Positions 31,599 through 43,202 of a stretch of 64,000 nt of DNA are shown here, piece after piece (the stretch's first letter is position 1; each line of letters starts with the position of its first letter). The position numbers and the translations under genes are program-made. This stretch comes from Hericium rajendrae (taxonomy: Eukaryota > Basidiomycota > Agaricomycetes > Russulales > Hericiaceae). The stretch is from NCBI GenBank assembly GCA_033439255.1, contig CM065891.1, forward strand, positions 1,178,001 to 1,242,000, written 5' to 3'. The notes beneath the pieces were generated by a model that saw nothing but the letters and a program-made list of their open reading frames with translations, did not search any database and was not told the origin of the DNA.

Positions 31599-33202
31599 AT
31601 GGCCAGTCTTTCTAACGACAGTATGTTTATTAGTTCTCCACCATCCCATTACCATTGCCGATCAATCTTTGCCTCACAGACCCGACAGAACTGCAGCGCA
31701 TACTTTGCATGCAATTGCAATGGCTCTTTAAAATAATCCTCACCGACGCCGTGCCATCATATAATTGGCCAGACCCTCAGAGAAGCCTGTTGCGTAATCT
31801 CAACACCATTGCAACATGCCTTGCGACCGGCGATTCCGGAGATGTGGTGGCGGTGACAGTGGATGAATCGTTGTCATCGGATAACCAATATCATCTTTCT
31901 ATCGCGAGGAACCAAACTCCGACTGCTCGACATACCAATGCAGCACGGGCTTTCTTTCAGAGTCTCAGCAGTCGAGGTGCAGACAAACCAGACCGCATTG
32001 AGGTATTGAAGACAGTACATCGAAACTCTGCAAAACTTGTGGACAAGCGAATTCAACAGCTCGAAGTGCGAGCTACGTCGGTGTTAGACTTTAATGGAAC
32101 TGCCGACATCATTCCGCAGGTCATCGAGGGGAAGTTGGCGGAGATATGCAATATCGCTCAGAACCTCTTTGCGAACAAGGACCGATATCCCACAGATTCC
32201 AAGATCAGAGAATTGAACAGATTGGCCGATCAGTGCAATCACTTCTTGAAAGCGAGACGTCAGTCAAGACTGGCTAAATTGACGGTGAAGAACGACAGAG
32301 ACAGGGCAAGGTTTTACAACGCCGTGGCCAAGCTCGGACGGATTTTAAACAAAATTTGTCAATATAAAGTCGGGCTTGATAAACTCATCGAGGCGAAAAG
32401 AGCTTGGAGTTACGAATGGATCAACCATAATGCTACGTCAAAATACGCTATGGAGTTTCCACACAGTCACGGAGGTGGAGGTATTCGCATACCCGACTAT
32501 ATCGAAGCATGGCACAAGAGTGGTATCAAAGTTCCAGTCGCCTTCAAACTGTTTGCGAACATGAACAAGACCGAATTAGCGCATCTCTACCATGAGAAAA
32601 TTGGACCGAACACACCCGACAGGAAGGTGATGGCGCAGGCCTTGGACGCGAAGCTTCGAGTTCGGGGTGCAGAAGTTCCTATCAGCGACAAGGAACTGGA
32701 GGCGCGACTCACGGAAAGGGACCGTGGCATACCGTGGCGAGCAATTATCAACCTTGCCGACGAGAAGGATAGCGGCTGGGCGAAGGTCCTGTATCCCGTA
32801 GTCCACGCTGAACTTCGGATCATCCTCGAGCATGATAGCCGGAACCCTGTGGCCGATGGGAAATATAGGGCCATCGGCGTTAGCAAACGATGCTGTGGGA
32901 GTTGTACTCTGTGGATAACTTTCTACAACCAGCTGCGCGGGACTCTCTGGCTCACTAGTGGCGCTCATGGCAAGTATTATCCGAACTTCGCCTTACCAGG
33001 ACTGGTGGCGCCGAATAATGCACCGGTCGAATATATACGATGGCTAAGTACCGTAGTCCAAAGATATTTGCAAGCCGTGAGGGATAAACTAACTGAGGTG
33101 ACCAAACTCGAGAAAGGACGGCATCAGGAGTCAGATTCAGGGGTCAGCGACTATAGGACAGACGAATTTGGTAGCAGCTCAGAAGATGGTCCCAGAAATT
33201 GA
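31599..33202 (+). CDS. Putative OTT_1508-like deaminase, paralog 3
   Basis: A first exon 31599-31620 (MASLSND) is joined by a canonical intron (GTATGT at 31621, CACAG at 31679) to a long exon ending at TGA 33202, giving 514 residues. The N-terminal block LLRNLNTIATCLATGDSGDV matches the same block in the other two paralogs. The middle contains a longer helical region than they have. The zinc site is complete: HAELRIILEHD (His383, Glu385) and CCGSCTLWITFYN (Cys413 and Cys416). The tail is acidic and Ser-rich. It is the most divergent of the three. The start was chosen because it gives both an ATG and an in-frame splice; the longer frame without it starts with TTG. Confidence 0.75.
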
Positions 33203-33375
33203 CTTGTAGTCTGTCGTAGTCCATTTACCGCACCATAGCTAGTGAACAAATCACGATCAGCCGTTTCCACTGAGAAGCTAGAGGGAAACATATAAGTACT
33301 TCCCTAATATACTCAGATTTGTGGCATGGCAGCAACAGCGATATGTGAGGATGTCATGCCGTTCTCTGCGTCTGC

Positions 33376-34280
33376 GTGAACGAGCGAAGCGGGTGCGTCA
33401 GCGTGGTCGGACGGCATAGCAGTCCAGGACGTCGACGTGTTCATTGTGCGTGCGTGTTCGAATTGTATGGCGTTCGGTGCAGGACGTTGCTGAAATCATC
33501 GCCGAGTTTGAGTTCGACTGGTGGGTGCGGGAAGAGGAAAGGATCGAGTCGCTCAGCAGCCCGGACGGTGGTGCGGCACCGGCAATTGCCGTTGACGCGT
33601 TGTAGGCATACATTGGTAGCCTCCGAGTCTTGCCTCCACCGCGAACGCCGTCCGAGCTAAAGCTGAAGCTTGAAGAACGGCACTTTGTAGCTGTATTCCG
33701 ACCAGCACGAGATCCAAAGTGCCATTTCTTCCTATGAGTCGCGCTGACTCCGCGGTGCCGACGCGCCTGTCATCCATCCGGGATGAGCTAATCGCGCGGA
33801 AGTTGCGCCTGGTCGGGAGGTACGCGTTTCGAGCGCTGTACCAGTCTTCTTCAGCTAACCACCACTTCCTACTTCATTGCAGAGTGATATACTATGATTT
33901 ACACGCCGCGACTGCGGTTTATGGAATGAAGGCTACGCCATCGCGGTCGACGTCGCGCTATGCCTCAACGCGCGAGGCAGCCTTCCGTGGCTCGTGGACG
34001 CCCGGAGCGTCGTCACCATTTTCGGGTATCTCGAGCGATTTAACGTGCGTTTTCTCTCGAGACGGGTATAATCATCTCTGATTGAATTATTTGGATTATT
34101 TTCCAGGCACCTCTTCACATACCAGACACGCCGCAGATGCCTCCGTTCACGTTGATCCCCCATTTGCGCGTGCAGGCCATTATGGCGATCGATTCCCCAG
34201 ACATCGATCTCGCTGAATGGAACGAGACCGTCGCGCAAATGGAGGCGATGGGCATCCTTTCGGATCCAGCGACATCGTGA
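33376..34280 (+). pseudogene. Dispersed gene-like element, copy B
   Basis: An open block reads RSVQDVAEIIAEFEFDWWVR and EEERIESLSSPDGGAAPAIA, then VDAL. Further on come LVGRYAFRALYQSSSANHHF and GYAIAVDVALCLNARGSLPW, then LVDARSVVTIFGYLERFN, an intron with acceptor TTTCCAG at about 34106, and PPFTLIPHLRVQAIMAIDSP up to a TGA at 34278. The parts are in different frames and stops intervene, so this copy is probably broken, although it is the most complete of the three in the window. It flanks deaminase paralog 3 as copy A flanks paralog 2. Function unknown. Confidence 0.5.
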
Positions 34281-35533
34281 CCCTCCCCATGCATGACGCC
34301 ACGACGCACAAAGGCATGTCCTTGGCTGCCTTGCCGATCACACCCCAGCATTGACATTAAGCCCCCAGCCCGACGCGCAAAGGTGTTCATTTCCCTTTCT
34401 CGTGCGACGGGGTTGCGGGGACACGACACGCGGCCGTAAATGAAAGCCACGGCGAATCCTCGTGCAAAGGCGCTCTTCGCTCCGCCGGCCTGTGGAACGC
34501 TCTATCACCTTCCTCCATCTATCACCTTTCTCCATCTTTCGCGCAAGTTCATCTCAAGGAGATTCTCCGAGCGCACTCGGGCCCTGCGCCAGACGTGTCG
34601 GGCGCGCTTCAGGCGCTGCTGTCGGCGTCACAGGCACCGAGGACACCAGGCCCGGAACATCGGGCGCGTGTGCCGCCTTGCCCTGCGTGTGGCGTCGGCG
34701 AATGTGCTAGCACGGCAGCGGGGGACAGGTGGCCCGGAGCTCGCGGTCATGCTGCGGGGGTGCGATTATCGGTGCGCAGGAATCTGATTCGAGCGGAATG
34801 CCGATAACGGGGGCACGTTGCAGAGCACCTGCCATATTCGCGCAGGGCCGTGGGTTTTGGGTGCGCGTGATGCGCGCGATTGGGGATTGGGGTGCGCGAT
34901 GTGGGTGAGGTGTCGCGCCTTTGTATGTCGGTTGTGTGCGTCGAGCAGTGGGATTGGAACGAGGACGAGGAGGCAAGAGGACGGGGACGAGGAGAGGAAT
35001 GCGGGGCGTCGGAGGCATATCTGCGAGATCCGCGGCGAGATGGATGGAGCCGAGAGATTGGCTGAGACAACGGAGCGCTTGAGAGATCTCGGGGTTTCAC
35101 TGGTTAATCGTCCCCTCCGCCTTTCTTTCGATCCTCGGTCGTTACTGCTTTCTTATTCACTACAACAATCAGTGTAACCGTTCATATAGCAACTGATGGA
35201 GGCGAAAGAAAGAAAACAAAAGGCGTAAGCGAAGAATAAAGAGGTGTTGTTTGAAGACAAGGACGGAGGCAGGCCCGATCTAAGGTTCCCACGGGGAGAG
35301 CGTCCCTCGAAGCGGGCAAGCATCCGCTTTGGCAGCCAGCCTCGTGCGGTGCTGGGCCGAAGGGCTGTCTGCGCTCCCGCTACCCGCCACTCTTCTTCAT
35401 CGACCACCATCATCCAGCCCACATCCCATCCTTTCATATCTATATCCTTTCTCTCCATCCTGCCCACCCCATCGTATTTCTAGCCCTCCCTACTCATACA
35501 CCCTCAATACCCATCACACGCTCGCCACCCACC
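34281..35533. other. Intergenic region with short frames only
   Basis: GC-rich frames on both strands (34563-35018) have no recognisable motif and overlap antisense. The last 130 bases before 35534 are C/T-rich (CCATCATCCAGCCCACATCC), as is common in promoters and 5' leaders of filamentous fungi. Confidence 0.35.
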
Positions 35534-37152
35534 ATGCCCCCCATCGCACGAATGGATCACAGTCCGTTCGTCTCATACCAGCTCCCGCCTCTCAGCGCAC
35601 CCCAACCTACCTTCTTCCCTCCCATGGACATTGATCTGCCCGAGCGTGCGCCCTCGGCGACCTCCTCCGAGCGCTCCACCCTCTCCCCGCCCGGCTCTCC
35701 TGAGCTGCAGCCCACCAAAGCACCCGCGCGATACGATCAGCTCGGCATGCTCGACGAGGACCATGCCGCCCTCGAGCGGCGTGCGATGCTCGCAGCGTAC
35801 CCGTCCAGCGATCGTTCCCGCGCAAAGTGGCGCAGGGCGTCTGAGCGACGGGCGGTGGACCGTCGAGCATCCCTTTGTCCAGGCATTCCTCAGGAACCCC
35901 ACCGGGCGTCCCACTATCTCGTACAGGCCAGCCATGGCCATCTACGCCCTGGCGGCGGTGAGTGTCATGTGGAGGCCCGCGCACCCTGCGTACGAGGTGT
36001 TCTGGAATCAGGAGGAGAAGAAGGCCACTGCGGAGTTCATCGACAGCGTCGTCCGTGCGTATCATCTCTTTCATCATCTTGTCCCCGACATTCATTGATC
36101 ACCCTTCGTTTCATCTAGATATGAAGGACAGCCCAGTGGACACGTACCCTCACAGCTGGCTTGGACCCACTGAGATAATCTGGCAGCTTACCGGGATCCA
36201 GAAGGAATACGCAAAGATTCGAGCGCGCGAGCTTGGTATCTCGCCTCAGACTTCTAGCCGGAAGATGACCCTCCGGAAGAGGAAGGCTGTCCAGAACGTT
36301 GCCGCTGTGGAACATACCCCAGACGACATCGCGGAGGAGCTGGAGCCTCCCAAGAAGCGGGCCCGCAAGAGCAAACCGACTCCAAAGGCGGCGGCTGCAA
36401 TGGAAGCGGTTTCGGCGGCGAATGAGGACGAGGCGGCGAACGGCGTCAGCGCAGATACAGTGGCCCTGACCGCAGCGCCGGATTCTTCTACCAATATGCT
36501 CACCACGCCAAGCCCGCTCACGGCATCGTCGTCTCTTCCATCTGGATCGTCTGCTCCAGACGACCAGGAGGTCAAGAAGACCAAATCCCGCAGCCGCAAG
36601 AGCGCGAAGAAGGATTCGGCCGCGTCTGCTACTTCATCGCGCAGTTCTGCACGCCGTGGCACACATGAGCGATCGCCTTCCACCTCCGGATCATCTACAT
36701 CCATGTCTTCTCTCGCAGTCGATCTCACACGCGGCCGCTCTTCTTCCTCCGCATCGGACACCACCGTCATCGAGCCCATTCCCATTTTCGAGAGCAAGGC
36801 AAAGGGTAAAGGACAAAGCTCCTCGACATCGCCGATCTCGCGGAGGCCGCGCGAAGGTCGCATCAGCTAGCGTGGAGCCAGAGGACGCACCCGTGCATGC
36901 GACACGCGCACGGACGCGTGCCGCCGCGAAGCGGGGCACCGCTGAGCCTGAGACTGCTTCTGCCAGCCCTGGACCGAGGCTCCAGCGAAGGCGGCGAAGT
37001 CGTCTCCACGGAAACGATCGGCTGCGACGCCTGACACTGTCGATGTCGAGACAGCGGCAGAGGCGGAGGACCAGGACGAACCAGTCTCGGTGCCGAAGAA
37101 GCGGAAGCGGGTTTCTGCTGCCTCGAGGGCTCGCAGTGGGCGGCGCCGGTGA
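35534..37152 (+). CDS. Unrecognised nuclear-type protein, frame broken
   Basis: The ATG at 35534 has good context (CACCATGC). The first block reads MDIDLPERAPSATSSERSTL and MLDEDHAALERRAMLAAYPS. The coherent sequence then jumps frame near 35835 to GRLSDGRWTVEHPFVQAFLR and MAIYALAAVSVMWRPAHPAY. After an intron (about 36054-36118) it gives MKDSPVDTYPHSWLGPTEII and LTLRKRKAVQ-type basic sequence, then long Ser/Ala/Lys-rich linkers. Another junction near 36800-36850 (possibly a 40-base intron) and a frame change near 36975 lead to a C-terminus with VPKKRKRVSAASRARSGRRR. PKKRKRV is a classic nuclear localisation signal. No known domain is visible. Two or more one-base breaks suggest a pseudogene or sequence errors. 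Confidence 0.45.
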
Positions 37153-38596
37153 GCGCGCCGCCATCGTTTGTATCATTATTGGGTATCTGTTGCGCATCCG
37201 CGCATGGTTGTTGTATTTCTTGGATCTGTGAGTCGGGCATCTTTCTCTGTATCATTGTGGCGGGAAGTCATCATGTATCCGTTGCTTGTCAGGTGTATCA
37301 TCTATCTATCATTATCGTTCCTCTGTTCGGTGATGAAACTCCCTCCGCCCATTCGTGTCCACTTCCATCCGAACTGTCCCGCAGACATCGGCAACCCCTC
37401 GTTTCACGTTCTCGATGCTCGCGCGCGTGGATAGACGCCCGCCGACGCGTGTGTCAAGCGCGATCTCATCGCGTCCGTGACAAGATCACGTGGCAGTGTC
37501 ACGTCATCACCTCGGCGTCATCCGCGATGAGTCATGCATGCGCAGAGTCAGTCAACCTGACTGGTGCGGTCTGCTCAAGGCTTTTCCTCCTCGCCGAGGC
37601 CATCCATCCACCCGTAACCATAGACTGGCAGCTGTTGCCATGCTGCCTCCCCACCCCCATAATCACCCTTTTCACTTATTTTTGTTTCCGTCTGTCGTCG
37701 ATCTGCTATCGCATCTGCTCTGTTTTCTTTTTCCTCTATTCTTCTCTTCTCGCGCAGCATCTCGCATTTACCCACCCCATCTATTGGATTGCACGACCAT
37801 ACCTCGCGCGCCTGTGTACATACCATTCTCATCCACACGCTGTCGCTGTAAATCTACATGTACTCTATCTCTGGATCGGATCGCATAGATTGAATAACTT
37901 ATTGCCTTTCGCAACGCACCCCCGGTGCTTGGTCGACCGTAAGCATGGCATTCTGAAACTGCGATCACTAGCGTGGTCGACTCGGCATGTGCACGAGCAG
38001 GACCCGGAGAGCAGGGATGGAGCGGGCGTGTGCTGCACGGGTGAAGGTGGGCGCCGAGCGCGGCGGCGCGGGTCCGGGGCAAAGATGAGTCTGGCGCTTC
38101 GGCGGCCTGCAGATGCGTGTCATTCGCCATTGCACAATGCAGGGTAAGCATGTGATGGAGCGCTATCTGCGCGCACGACGCGGATGGCGCGTGGTACTTA
38201 CTTATGCGCGAGCATGGATGTCGATGAGGCATGGCGATGATAGAAGATCGCACACACTGGCGAGAACACTTCGTCGAACCGAGAAATCGCCATATGAACG
38301 GACAGACCCCGCGCCAGCCCGCGCCTTCATTCTCGGCTCCCCGTCAAACTCCCGTCGCAGATTCACGAGCGCGCCGCCGGCGCCATGTGAGTGAAGGTGG
38401 GACCGTGCAGGTGCCTGTGGGAGAGCGAAATCACGCTCCGGCCGACAGCTGCCGCCGGACAATATCGCACAGTTCCCGTACCTCATCCGGGGCGCATTCA
38501 TCCACATCTTATATGTCACAGCTGAAACAATGATGGATAGCAGGGCTCAAAAATACATGCAAGACGGAAAGAGAAACAAGAACCAGTATTCGGACG
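37153..38596. other. Intergenic region
   Basis: The long plus-strand frame here is Cys/Ser/His-rich without features and overlaps other frames; I treat it as non-coding. No RNA gene or tandem repeat is evident. Both flanking genes point towards this region, so it should contain two 3' ends. Confidence 0.4.
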
Positions 38597-39115
38597 TCAT
38601 CGCCGCGCCTGGTTGATCGCCTCTGCAGCGCGGTGAGCATGCACCGACGAAGCGAGATGGAAGGTATGTGCTCACCCCGGCGCGTCGCGTCCTCGAGAAG
38701 CTGCGTGTCGACGTGCTCGGCCGGAAGCTGCACGTATCGCACAACCGAGCCGCGGATAAAGCAGTTCTTCACGGCCATCTATGCGCCGCGCGGCATGAGC
38801 GCGCTTTCTCTCGTGAGGGGGAACGGCAACTCACCATGTGCGGATGCCGGTACTGATCCGCTACCTCGATCGCATCGAGACGGATGTTCAGGAACCTGTA
38901 GATGGGGATCAGCATCGTCGGCTGGGAAGTGTGGCGAGAGGGACGGGGACGCACTGGTCGACGGATTTGAGCGTGCCGGTGATGGAGAGGTCGTTTTTGA
39001 GCTCGACGGTGACACGCTGGTCCGTGAGCGTTTTGAATACGGAGAAGATCAGCTATAGATCCGACGACGTGCGCTGTTAATCGAAGACATAGAGAAGGCC
39101 GGGAGGACTTACCAT
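38597..39115 (-). CDS. LSM2: U6 snRNA-associated Sm-like protein LSm2
   Basis: Spliced from complement 39115-39113, 39052-38955, 38895-38835, 38778-38676 and 38622-38597, the frame is 97 codons including stop, the usual LSm2 length. It reads LIFSVFKTLTDQRVTVELKN, DLSITGTLKSVDQFLNIRLD (Sm1 motif region), then VKNCFIRGSVVRYVQLPAEH (Sm2 region, with IRGSVVRYV) and DTQLLEDATRREAINQARR. LSm2 is part of the LSm2-8 ring that binds the U6 snRNA 3' end in splicing and of the cytoplasmic LSm1-7 ring in mRNA decay. The first coding exon consists of the ATG alone, followed directly by GTAAGT. All introns are GT-AG and 50-60 bp. The gene appears intact. Confidence 0.9.
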
Positions 39116-40375
39116 GACCGTCGGTGCAGAGGATACAGCAGATCTCGATCTCGCGATCTTAGGTGCGTATTATGTAATCACCGGGAGCCTTGTCACGTTC
39201 GGACGTCCGAGCCTTTGCTCCGTCGACTGATTGTGCCACGATGCAGCGTTCAAGACGAGTTCTTTGCGCAAATCCTTCTGATTTGGCCAGCGCTTCAGTG
39301 CAAGCTGATTGTTGAGTATGGCGCCGGATGTCTTCTGCTTTGTCACCGATCTATCCCCGACTGCTCTAGCTTGTCCTCTCGCCGTCAAGGGATTGATTCT
39401 CGGTGTATCGTTATTCAATCTGTCGATCCTACTACAAGACATCCTTGGATTGCTGATTCTCATCTGGGCATTGAATATGATGGAATTTGACCGGAGCTAC
39501 CGAACATCGAGCATACCGTAATCATTCGTTACTTACAGCTAACTTATCAGTGCACGCGGAACCTGGATAACATCGGCGATCTGCTGGAATAGCAAGGGCG
39601 CAGAGTCTCCGACTGACTGACGAGGCAATTATAGCAGCGATGATCTACAAATCAAGTTCCGTGGTCAGCTGGATGTTTTAGCAGAAGCAGACGCCGACGA
39701 TAGCACCCATATCATTGGTGCGCAGACAGCAATCAAGACGTCGTCGACCACGTACGTTACCATCGCTCCTTATGCCACGGTGATATTGCCGGCTATCTTT
39801 TCCTAGCCGTCCAACCTGCATGACCCCCGTGGACTACGAGCTCGCATTCTCCCAGGGGAGCAAAGACCGCCCCGCTGTCCCCGGCCCCGTTCTACGTCGA
39901 GGCTACCCTACGCAGCGAGAACGTTGCCTCGAATGGCGAGCGTACTTCGACTCAGAAGATAAAGCTACACGCCAGCCAATCAGGCTTTCTGCCCGGCTTG
40001 TTCGTGACCAGTATCTGGGACCATTTGTCCATATATGCACTGCGCATGCAACGCGATGAGAACCGTTGCTACAGGCCGTTCGTGATAACAATCTAGACTC
40101 TCAGTTCACCGAGCGTTCCTCGTCAATATTCAGAATGTCATTGCACCCTGTTTGTTCATTGCAATACTGGTTTGAATAATATTATCCACCGTGACACGTA
40201 CTCGGAGGCGATCACCACGATGGCACGCAGAAAGGGATTAGAACTGATGCAATTAAATGATATATGTCATGACCGTGTAAGAAAAGCATTGAGATGTGGG
40301 GGATGAAGAAGAATATAGTTTGAATATGATAGATCAAAAATCAAACCACCTTGATACACTTCAAGTTCTCATAGA
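39116..40375. other. Region without a confident gene
   Basis: Possible exon fragments on the plus strand read DDLQIKFRGQLDVLAEADAD (from about 39638) and, after a GTACGT...CCTAG intron, MTPVDYELAFSQGSKDRPAV to a TGA at 40057. A hydrophobic frame (about 39340-39480, LILGVSLFNLSILLQDILGL) lies before them. They may belong to one decayed gene, but I cannot identify it. Confidence 0.25.
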
Positions 40376-41346
40376 TCACGTCCGTCCAATCACGACCCGC
40401 TCCTTCCCCCACGGGTCCCTCCAGATCTCAGTCTCCCTCACCGCCTCCGTCCGCCTCACAATATCCTCCACCGCCCTCGCCTGTCCCTCTCCAACTTCAA
40501 GCGCAACCAGCGCATGCTCGCCCAAGGACCCCTCTGCGCAATCAGCTCCGCAATGGCATGGTAGAACGTGAGCCCCTCGCGCTCCGGCGCGCCGGGCGGG
40601 TCACCCAGCAGCGCGCGCGCGTCCTCAAACCCGCGCACAGAGCGCGGGAGCGCGGCGTACTCGGCGCGCGGGATGTACGGCGGGTTCGCGGTCAGCACGT
40701 CGAAGCGCGCGAACGGCAGGCGCTGCGCGAGCTCCGTAGGCCGGCGCACGTCGCCCTGCAGCAGGCTCAGCACATTCACTCCCGCCTTTTCCATCTCCCC
40801 ACCGGCAATGGACTGCGTCACGATCCCATGCGCGGCGGCGTTCTCCCGCGCGAGCGCCAGCGCATCCGCCGAGATGTCGACGCCGAGCGCACGCGTGCTA
40901 CCTGCGGGCCACGTCGCGCAGAGCAGCAGCGGGATGCAGCCCGTGCCGGTGCACAGGTCGAGGACGCGCACGGGCTCCGCCGGCGAGGGTGCGAGGGCGC
41001 TGCTCACGCGGAGGGCCCAGTCCTCGGTCTCTGGCCGCGGGATGAGCACCGGGGCGCGGCAGCGGATGTGCAGCGGGCCAAAGGGCTGCGTCCCTAGGAT
41101 CTATACGTTAATGTGCGCTGGTCAGGTGCTGATGCGGAGGAGCACACCGAGGATGTATTGAAGTGGTTCGCCTTGCGCGCGCCGCGCGACCATGCTGGGG
41201 AGGTCGGGGACTGCGGGGGCCGGAAGAAGAGGATGACAGGGCTTGTTGCATCCATTTGAGCTCCTGCTTTGCGCTCTCGCTGCCGATGGCGGCGCTCAGC
41301 GTTTCAGGAGTCGCGCCGTGGCGTGGCTGCTGGCCAGACGGGGCAT
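40376..41346 (-). CDS. HemK/PrmC-type protein N5-glutamine methyltransferase (Mtq1-like), frame broken
   Basis: The readable protein has ETLSAAIGSESAKQELKWMQ, GEPLQYILG, an intron at about 41092-41146, TQPFGPLHIRCRAPVLIPRP (the substrate-side ETEDW follows), VLDLCTGTGCIPLLL (SAM-binding motif), NPPYIPRAEY (the NPPY catalytic motif for glutamine methylation) and the C-terminus ALVALEVGEGQARAVEDIVR and WRDPWGKERVVIGR. Eukaryotic HemK-type enzymes methylate the GGQ glutamine of release factors; the mitochondrial Mtq1 type is the closest in layout. The frame must be shifted by one base near 41215-41219 (run of five G), near 41173 (TT) and near 40529-40532 (run of four C). The start at 41346 is tentative. 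Confidence 0.75.
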
Positions 41347-43202
41347 TACGAACCTGAAGGAGCAGCGTGGATCAGACGACGTCGACGGTGTCGCGAAGGC
41401 GCAACGAAGCTGCTCGTTCCGTTCGTTCTCGCAAGAGAGAAATCAGATTCGAGGAACTTACTTGTGCGTCTGGAGTAGCGTACCTTTGGGAGGATGTCAC
41501 TATGACACTGTGACTACTGAACTTGTGTCGATCGCATTTCGGCCGTCATTCAGCGCAAGCGGCACCACTTCCCACGAGTCAAGTGCTCTTTAGAAATCTT
41601 TCTGCATCCGTTCATTGTTCGTCAGATACGGACAGAAGTGCATGGAACGTATCCCAACGACACCAATAGCCTGAAATAATGCTCAAGTTATCCGCAGACC
41701 ACGTCGGAAAGTAGTACATGCCGAACAGAAGCTACACGTTCCTTCTTACTTCCCAAAGTGGGAGTTTGGCTTGTGCATTCAAGAAACCAGGAACTTAGAA
41801 GATGGACAAAGATCTGTGCTGATGGTATGTATGCTTGCCCCATTTGATACATGGGGGGTCGTCGAGTCAACAGACCGCCCAACGCGAAACCCGGGATGCT
41901 GCGTCTGCGGGCACACACGGCATTCGAAGAAGACCACCCGGTGAGATTCGGCATTTAAACGCTTTCAAACGGACGCAAGATCATAGGCGAGGCACTCACC
42001 GTCGGAAGTCCGTGATCGGCTCGAAGTGGATCAAGAGCCTCAGGGCGGACAGGAAAGCAGCTCTTGGCAAGATCAAATGCGGGGCAAGTTCGCGGGGAAG
42101 GTTGGTAGGGTCCATTAAGGGTCGACTTCGACGGTGCTTCCTCGGTCTTCACTACTTGCTCGTATAGTGGAGCCCGACCATCGATGGATGAAAGGACAAT
42201 CGATTCGTCAAAGGAGCTTCGAAAGGCAGATACTGATGGACGACTCGAAGATGAATGCGAGCCATCGCATATGCATGCAACTTGTTCTTGCAGGGTCCAA
42301 TAACGTGAGATGGTAAGCCGGAATTCTTTGGCCGGACGCGATATCGCTGGCGTCTATTATACCGTTAGCTGGCTGACGATAAGCGTACGTCTTGGGAAGG
42401 CATCGGGGATAGGCATATCTTCGAAGCACTTCGCACACACTTGAGCCATATGGATGAGAACTCGACGGCAGCACGGAAATTGGGGTGGCCAAAACGCCTG
42501 TGACAGTCAAGGCGCTCTCGGACCAAGGCGCCCTCGAGCGAGGATCGTCGCAGTGTCAGACTGCGTGCTTGATGGTTGGCCAGCGTTAGGCATGCAGGCA
42601 AGCGCACGGAAACAAGACTCGGCCGATGAGCTTGACGCCTAGGCTAGTCGAACTCGGAGTGGCGCAATAGGCCCGCGCCTTCCTGTCAAAAAGGGTCACG
42701 AGATGTCATAACGTGATCGCGCGGCGACTTAGTCGCGTCCAAGAATTGACGCTGCATACACGGTCTTCCGTTCTTATTCGGAGATAATCCTCCCTCTAAA
42801 TTGCCTTCTGGACGTATGTAGACATACCGTAAATTTTTGTAACTCTACGCTACACTAATGCACCCGGAATCTGCTCTGATTCTGATATACCTGGCGTAAA
42901 TACGTTTTCTAGGAATCACCACAACCGTTTTATACTCGAAGAGCGAAAGTGCTTCAGCGGCACGGGTATCTAAATTCTTCAGCAAAGCTTGCAATGATGT
43001 ATATGCTACAGGTAGACACGGCATTCAATGCGGGCAAAGACTGTAACGAGCTAAATGTCATATGTAGCAGGGGAGATGCCGTCGAGCTAAATGCCGTGTG
43101 CAGAAGGGGACATGCTGTCGAGATCGCAAGGGCGGATGCAGACGCGGTTAGCTCGGGTTGAGTATCGTCAATCCCGTCCCTCCGGCCCTGTATACCCCCG
43201 TA
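41347..43202. other. Intergenic region
   Basis: No gene is supported. A 36-bp direct repeat (GAGCTAAATGTCATATGTAG and GAGCTAAATGCCGTGTGCAG starts) is found at 43048 and 43084. Short frames elsewhere lack motifs. Confidence 0.35.

Noticed and set aside
31655-31679. Deaminase paralog 3 starting at 31655
   Set aside because: That codon is TTG and lies in an intron with good splice sites; the ATG at 31599 gives a coherent spliced start.
37149-38147. Open frame of 332 codons downstream of the 35534 gene
   Set aside because: No motif, unusual Cys/His/Ser composition, and it overlaps the stop and 3' region of the preceding gene.
40558-41161. Plus-strand frames over the HemK-type gene
   Set aside because: They are antisense shadows of a clearly conserved minus-strand gene with NPPY and SAM-binding motifs.
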